From the NCBI GenBank assembly GCA_050942895.1, contig JBMNOE010000045.1, positions 1 to 9,841 of the forward strand: a stretch of 9,841 nt of DNA. Direction: 5' to 3'. The stretch comes from JBNRMR01 sp050942895. Its GTDB lineage: Bacteria; Bacillota; Clostridia; Christensenellales; UBA1750. The notes beneath the pieces were generated by a model. That model was not told where the DNA came from and did not search any database. It saw only the letters and a program-made list of their open reading frames with translations. Of this stretch, positions 6,470 through 9,841 are shown piece after piece; the first letter of the stretch is position 1, and each line of letters starts with the position of its first letter. The position numbers and the translations under genes were made by a program.

Positions 6470-7741
6470 ATGGATAAAATACAGCTAAAATATGGCAAGT
6501 CGTCGGTGGAAATTGATCTTCGCGGCGCTGCGTCGATTAATAATCTTGAGGGCGAACGCTTTGCCGCCATCGATGACATGGGCGAGGCCTTTTTAAAGGC
6601 AGTGGAAACCGATTGCATTCAGTCCCCTCCCCTTCGCGAAATCATTGCAGCGCAGGATAAGATCACAATAATAATCAGCGACATCACCCGCTTTTGGATG
6701 CGCCAGGACAAAGTCGTGCCATTGCTGGTGGAGTACCTCAATGAAAAAATTGGCGTTGCATATGAAAATATTGTCATATTGATCGCCCTTGGCAGCCACC
6801 GTTTTCAAACGGAAGACGAGATGAGAACCCTGGTGACGGGCGAGATATACGAAAAAATAAGGGTGCTTAACCACGACTGCCACGCAGAAGATTTGACGCT
6901 TGTGGGAGAAACTTCCTCCGGCACTCAGGTTTATGTGAACCCCCTTGCCGTGGGCAGGAAGGTGATCGTCATAAGCGGCACATCCCACCATCTGATGAGC
7001 GGCTACAGCGGCGGCAGAAAGAGCATACTTCCCGGCGTCAGCGGCTACGAAACCATCAGGCAAAATCACATCCACTCCCTCGCGCCGGACTTGCCCCGCT
7101 CCAACCCTCTTATCGGCATGGGCATTTTGCAGAACAATCCCGTCAGCAGCGATATGATCGATGCCGCCAAGCTTGTTTCGCCGGTTTTCGGGCTGAACAT
7201 CGCCGTTAGCAGCCAGGGGGAAATCTGCCGGCTAATCGGCGGCGGTTTTGAGGCCGCCTGGGAGAAAAGCTGCCGTGCCTGCCAGAGGATGATGGGCGTT
7301 CCCATATCCGAAAAGGCGGACGCCGTGGTGGTAAGCTGCGGCGGCTTCCCAAAGGACATGAATCTTTACCAAAGCACAAAGGCATTCATAAATGCCGCGC
7401 AGGCTGTTAAGGATGGCGGGGAGATCGTCTTTCTGGCCCAATGCCCCGAAGGCGGCGGCGCGCCTGACTTTTTCAGCTGGATAAAGCCCATGAGGGAGGG
7501 CGTGTTGGACGCCGCCCTTCGCGAGAACTTCACAATCGCCGGCTACATATTCTACGCCTTTTGCGAGGCAATGGAAAGATGCAGCGTCCACATGCTCAGC
7601 GATATCGGCCCAGATGAGATCAAGGGCATGAAGATCAGCCTGCATTCGACCCCGCAGGAGCTGGCGAAAAACCTTGATTTCTCCGGTAAAACGGTGTATG
7701 TGATGCCCTATGGCGGCAACACCGTCCCTTATCTGGAATAA
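6470..7741 (+). CDS. larA: Lactate racemase, canonical LarA type
   Basis: This is a predicted nickel-pincer lactate racemase that interconverts D- and L-lactate in the cytosol. With the start at 6470 the protein has 423 aa. Motifs: DITR (71-74), GSHR (108-111, His110), His174, SGGRK (180-184, Lys184, the pincer attachment lysine), LPG, QNH (198-200, His200) and NLYQSTK (298-304, Gln301 and Lys304). His174, Lys184 and His200 fall on the same numbers as in Lactobacillus plantarum LarA. An upstream ATG at 6452 is in frame. I prefer 6470 because AGCAGG lies 6 nt before it and because MDKIQLKYGK resembles the usual N terminus. It lies after ldhA and 41 nt before the flavin reductase gene, with which it is probably co-transcribed. 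Activity needs LarB, LarC and LarE, which are not in this window. Related 2-hydroxyacids are possible alternative substrates. Confidence 0.88.
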   Translation: MDKIQLKYGKSSVEIDLRGAASINNLEGERFAAIDDMGEAFLKAVETDCIQSPPLREIIAAQDKITIIISDITRFWMRQDKVVPLLVEYLNEKIGVAYENIVILIALGSHRFQTEDEMRTLVTGEIYEKIRVLNHDCHAEDLTLVGETSSGTQVYVNPLAVGRKVIVISGTSHHLMSGYSGGRKSILPGVSGYETIRQNHIHSLAPDLPRSNPLIGMGILQNNPVSSDMIDAAKLVSPVFGLNIAVSSQGEICRLIGGGFEAAWEKSCRACQRMMGVPISEKADAVVVSCGGFPKDMNLYQSTKAFINAAQAVKDGGEIVFLAQCPEGGGAPDFFSWIKPMREGVLDAALRENFTIAGYIFYAFCEAMERCSVHMLSDIGPDEIKGMKISLHSTPQELAKNLDFSGKTVYVMPYGGNTVPYLE

Positions 7742-7782
7742 ACGCCGTCAAAAGCGACGGGAAATTTATCAGGAGGTGCGAC

Positions 7783-8292
7783 ATGAACTACAGAGAAGCT
7801 ACCATCAATGAAATGGATTTCAACCCCTTTGAAAGGATCGGCAACGAATGGATGCTGGTGACCGCCGGCGACGAAGAAAAACTTAACACGATGACTGCCT
7901 CCTGGGGTCAGGCGGGGATCATGTGGGGCATGCCGGTGGTGAATGTCTTTTTGCGCCCGCAGCGCTACACCAGGGAGTTCGTGGACAGCAGCGATCGCTT
8001 CACCCTAAGCTTCTTCGGGCCCGATGCCTGCAGGGACGAGCTTTTCACTCTGGGCACAAAGAGCGGCCGCGACGGCGACAAGCTGGCGGAAACCGGGCTT
8101 AAAGCCAGGTATTTCGAGGGCGTTCCGGCCATCGGCGGCGCAAAGATCATCCTGCTATGCAGAAAGCTCTACCAGCATGACCTTTCCCCAGACGGTTTTA
8201 ACGACAAGAATGTCGATGAAAAAAACTACGCAAAAAAGGATTATCACAGGATGTATATCGCCCAGATTGAAAAGATCTTTCTGGCAGATTAA
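7783..8292 (+). CDS. Flavin reductase family protein (FMN-binding split barrel)
   Basis: This 169-aa protein belongs to the flavin reductase-like group with an FMN-binding split barrel. Visible family blocks are NPFERIG (14-20), WMLVTAG (23-29), NTMTASWG (35-42, a likely flavin-contact loop), LRPQRYT (57-63), GTKSGRDGDK (91-100), CRKLYQHDL (126-134) and DYHRMYIAQIEK (153-164). The length is complete for the clostridial type. ATG at 7783 has AGGAGGTGCGAC directly upstream. The gap after larA is only 41 nt with no terminator, so an operon is likely. Its substrate, and any role with lactate or nickel-pincer chemistry, are unknown. Family members may reduce free flavin or simply hold FMN as a redox cofactor. 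Confidence 0.88.
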   Translation: MNYREATINEMDFNPFERIGNEWMLVTAGDEEKLNTMTASWGQAGIMWGMPVVNVFLRPQRYTREFVDSSDRFTLSFFGPDACRDELFTLGTKSGRDGDKLAETGLKARYFEGVPAIGGAKIILLCRKLYQHDLSPDGFNDKNVDEKNYAKKDYHRMYIAQIEKIFLAD

Positions 8293-8334
8293 TTTTAAAA
8301 AGCACTTGACATGTTTTAAAAAGCATGGTAATAT
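8293..8334 (+). promoter_or_regulatory. Strong promoter of the T-box/trpX unit, with 12-bp direct repeats
   Basis: TTGACA (8306-8311) and TAATAT (8329-8334) are 17 nt apart, with TGG giving an extended -10. The expected start is near 8341. The exact sequence TTTTAAAAAGCA occurs at 8293-8304 and again at 8314-8325, a 21-bp period. One copy lies upstream of the -35 box and the other in the spacer. Confidence 0.8.
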
Positions 8335-8340
8335 TCTGCT

Positions 8341-8642
8341 TAATAAAAAACCTTTGAGGTAGAGATCAAACCGAAGGCGCGCTTACAGAGAGCGGGGGAA
8401 GGTGGAAGCCCGGCAGAAGGCGGATCGGCAAATGGACTACCGAGGGCGCACTGAACGGAGTTTTTATAAAACTCCAAGTATGATGCGACGCGGCGCTCGC
8501 GTTACAGGGCGCGGAGTGTGTTGGCACTTCGCAAAAGCGGGTGTGGCTTTGTTGATATCAATCAATTCTGCCATACCAAGCAAGGTGGCACCGCAGATTT
8601 CACGTCTGTCCTTGATGATACATCAGGGACGGGCGTTTTTTA
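8341..8642 (+). ncRNA. T-box riboswitch, tryptophan specifier
   Basis: This is a leader RNA that senses uncharged tRNA and controls the downstream lipoprotein gene. Stem I can be drawn with GGTAG (8358-8362) pairing CTACC (8437-8441) and CCGA (8371-8374) pairing TCGG (8425-8428). CAAATGGA lies in the specifier loop, so the codon is UGG (8433-8435, Trp) followed by a purine. AGAGAG is present at 8387-8392. The T-box sequence AAGGTGGCACCGC (8582-8594) contains UGGC; its C would pair with discriminator G73, which bacterial tRNA-Trp carries. The terminator stem 8603-8617 / 8621-8635 (15 bp with G-U pairs) ends in a T-run. An extra 8-bp hairpin lies at 8457-8475. The leader accounts for most of the 404-nt gap. 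No gene is needed to explain it. Confidence 0.92.
8603..8642 (+). terminator. T-box-controlled attenuator
   Basis: A 15-bp stem (8603-8617 with 8621-8635, loop ATA) is followed by six T residues. It is expected to form when tRNA-Trp is charged. The competing antiterminator would use the T-box sequence just upstream. Confidence 0.85.
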
Positions 8643-8696
8643 TTGCGGCAACCTTAAAAACCAACAAAAATAATCATATTTTTGGAGGAAAAAACA

Positions 8697-9695
8697 ATGA
8701 CTGAAAAGACTAATAAAGCGATTACCAAAGCGATTGCTCTGCTGCTGGCCATATTCGCGGCCATCGCTCTTACGGGCTGCCAGGGCTCCGGCTCCCCTGC
8801 CGACTCCAGCGCCATCAACCTGGGCATAATTCAGCTTATTGAAAACGGCGCTTTCGCCGATATGCGCCAGGGCTTCACCGAAAGAATGCGGGAACTGGGC
8901 TACAGCGAGGATAAATTAAACATTGACTATAAAAATGCCGGCGGCGACGCCGCCACCCTCAATTCCATCTGCCAGACTATGGTGAGCGGCAAAAAGGATG
9001 TCATCGTCACAATCGCCACACCGCCCACCCAGGCCATCGTGAACATGGAAAGCGGCATTCCGGTGTTCTTCATCGCGGTTTCCAGCCCCGTTCAGGCGGG
9101 TGTCATCAGCGATATGGCATCGCCTGACAAGAAGGCCACCGGCACATCAAACGCCATCCCCATCGAGGAGAACTTTAAGCTTGCCGACCAGCTCACCCCC
9201 GGCTGTCAGACATACGGCCTTGTCTACAGCGCCGGCGAGATCAACGCTGTTCGCACCATCGGTGAAGCAAAGGAATATATGGACTCGGTGGGCCTTTCCT
9301 ACAAGGAAGTGGTGGTGACTGCCTCCTCCGAGGTGCAGCAGGCCGCTCAGTCCCTCATTGGCAGCGTCGATGCATTCTTCATTCCAAACGATTCCATGGT
9401 CCAATCCGCCCTCCCTCAGCTTGCCGAAGTTGCCAAGGACGCGAAAATCCCCGTGTACGGCAGCTCTGCGGTGATGGTCGCCTCAGGCGCATTTGCCACA
9501 ATCAGCACTGATGATATCACCATCGGCAAAATGACCGCCGACATGGTCCACGAATATCTTTCCGGCAAGCCCATAGAGGAAATCCCCGCGATAGTCCTTT
9601 CCGAGTTCACCATGGTCATAAACAAGACCACTGCCGAGGCCATCGGCGCTGAGATTTCACAGGAGATTCTGGAAAATGCCGTCATAATGGAATAA
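8697..9695 (+). CDS. trpX: TrpX-like ABC transporter substrate-binding lipoprotein
   Basis: This is a predicted extracellular lipoprotein that delivers a ligand to an ABC importer (ABC_sub_bind family). It has 332 aa. Residues 1-27 are a lipoprotein signal with LTGC (25-28), so Cys28 is the lipidated residue. The mature part has the usual layout: NLGIIQLIENGAFADMRQGF (41-60), DVIVTIATPPTQAIVN (101-116), IPVFFIAVSSPVQAGV (121-136). ATG at 8697 has TTGGAGGAAAA upstream. A TTG at 8682 is in frame but overlaps the ribosome site. The Trp-specific T-box in front supports tryptophan, or a precursor, as ligand. The permease and ATPase expected next are not within the 146 nt that remain, and a repeat begins 46 nt after the stop. 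Confidence 0.88.
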   Translation: MTEKTNKAITKAIALLLAIFAAIALTGCQGSGSPADSSAINLGIIQLIENGAFADMRQGFTERMRELGYSEDKLNIDYKNAGGDAATLNSICQTMVSGKKDVIVTIATPPTQAIVNMESGIPVFFIAVSSPVQAGVISDMASPDKKATGTSNAIPIEENFKLADQLTPGCQTYGLVYSAGEINAVRTIGEAKEYMDSVGLSYKEVVVTASSEVQQAAQSLIGSVDAFFIPNDSMVQSALPQLAEVAKDAKIPVYGSSAVMVASGAFATISTDDITIGKMTADMVHEYLSGKPIEEIPAIVLSEFTMVINKTTAEAIGAEISQEILENAVIME

Positions 9696-9741
9696 CTCCC
9701 TTTCCTTTCCCCAAAGCTTTTAGCACTTGAAACGCCCTTAC

Positions 9742-9811
9742 AAAGGGTTCCAAGGGAGTTATCCCTTGGCGGGTGAGGGGTGCGGGGAGTGGGCGGCGCC
9801 CTCTCCCCGCC
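9742..9811. repeat. Two-hairpin GC-rich interspersed repeat, right copy
   Basis: The 34-nt core 9742-9775 matches 44-77 except for the three bases GTT (CAA in the left copy), which lie in the hairpin loop. The stem CCAAGGGA / TCCCTTGG is identical. The second hairpin pairs GCGGGGAG (9782-9789) with CTCCCCGC (9803-9810) and GGGC (9791-9794) with GCCC (9798-9801). Its sequence differs from the left copy but the fold is the same. From 9812 on there is only an 18-G run and a C-rich end. Confidence 0.75.
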
Positions 9812-9841
9812 GGGGGGGGGGGGGGGGGGCCGTCCCCCCCC

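Noticed and set aside
8402..8704. 100-codon plus-strand open frame upstream of the lipoprotein
   Set aside because: The region is accounted for by the T-box leader, and the frame crosses its terminator.
1..9841. CRISPR array, tRNA, rRNA, transposase or phage genes
   Set aside because: No regularly spaced repeat array, no tRNA-like or rRNA-like sequence, and no transposase or integrase motifs were seen on either strand.

Overview
The window looks like chromosomal DNA of an anaerobic Firmicute of the class Clostridia, possibly a gut Oscillospirales or Christensenellales type. Reasons: strong AGGAGG ribosome sites, sigma-A-like promoters, a transcription-attenuating T-box, clostridial versions of LdhA, flavin reductase and an SH3b/YkuD wall enzyme, and GC-rich palindromic intergenic repeats. 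The exact taxon cannot be read from the sequence.

Layout. The left half is on the minus strand. In transcription order it holds gnd (6-phosphogluconate dehydrogenase, 3110-4561), a first LarA-family protein (1566-2840) and a secreted L,D-transpeptidase with two SH3 domains (155-1357). A long imperfect palindrome of about 150 nt lies between gnd and the first LarA homologue. A clear terminator follows the LarA homologue, and the transpeptidase has its own promoter. The right half is on the plus strand: a possible 54-aa secreted peptide (4823-4987), ldhA (5256-6305), a canonical LarA-type lactate racemase (6470-7741), a flavin reductase family protein (7783-8292), a tryptophan-type T-box riboswitch (about 8341-8642) and a TrpX-like lipoprotein (8697-9695). 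The divergent centre is at about 4600-4760.

How the genes may work together. ldhA makes D-lactate from pyruvate, and the adjacent LarA homologue can interconvert D- and L-lactate. The other LarA homologue sits beside gnd. It keeps the nickel-pincer Lys and His ligands but differs in the substrate pocket, so a sugar-acid 2-epimerase or other 2-hydroxyacid racemase is a reasonable guess. The window thus has two nickel-pincer enzyme candidates, each next to an NAD(P)-dependent hydroxyacid dehydrogenase. The cofactor-making genes (larB, larC, larE) are not in the window. The T-box has a UGG specifier and a UGGC bulge, both matching tRNA-Trp, which argues that the lipoprotein binds tryptophan or a related compound.

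Both ends carry the same two-hairpin repeat in direct orientation, and the right end runs into an 18-G homopolymer. This suggests that the window may be a contig broken at repeats, and the last 30 bases should be treated with caution.
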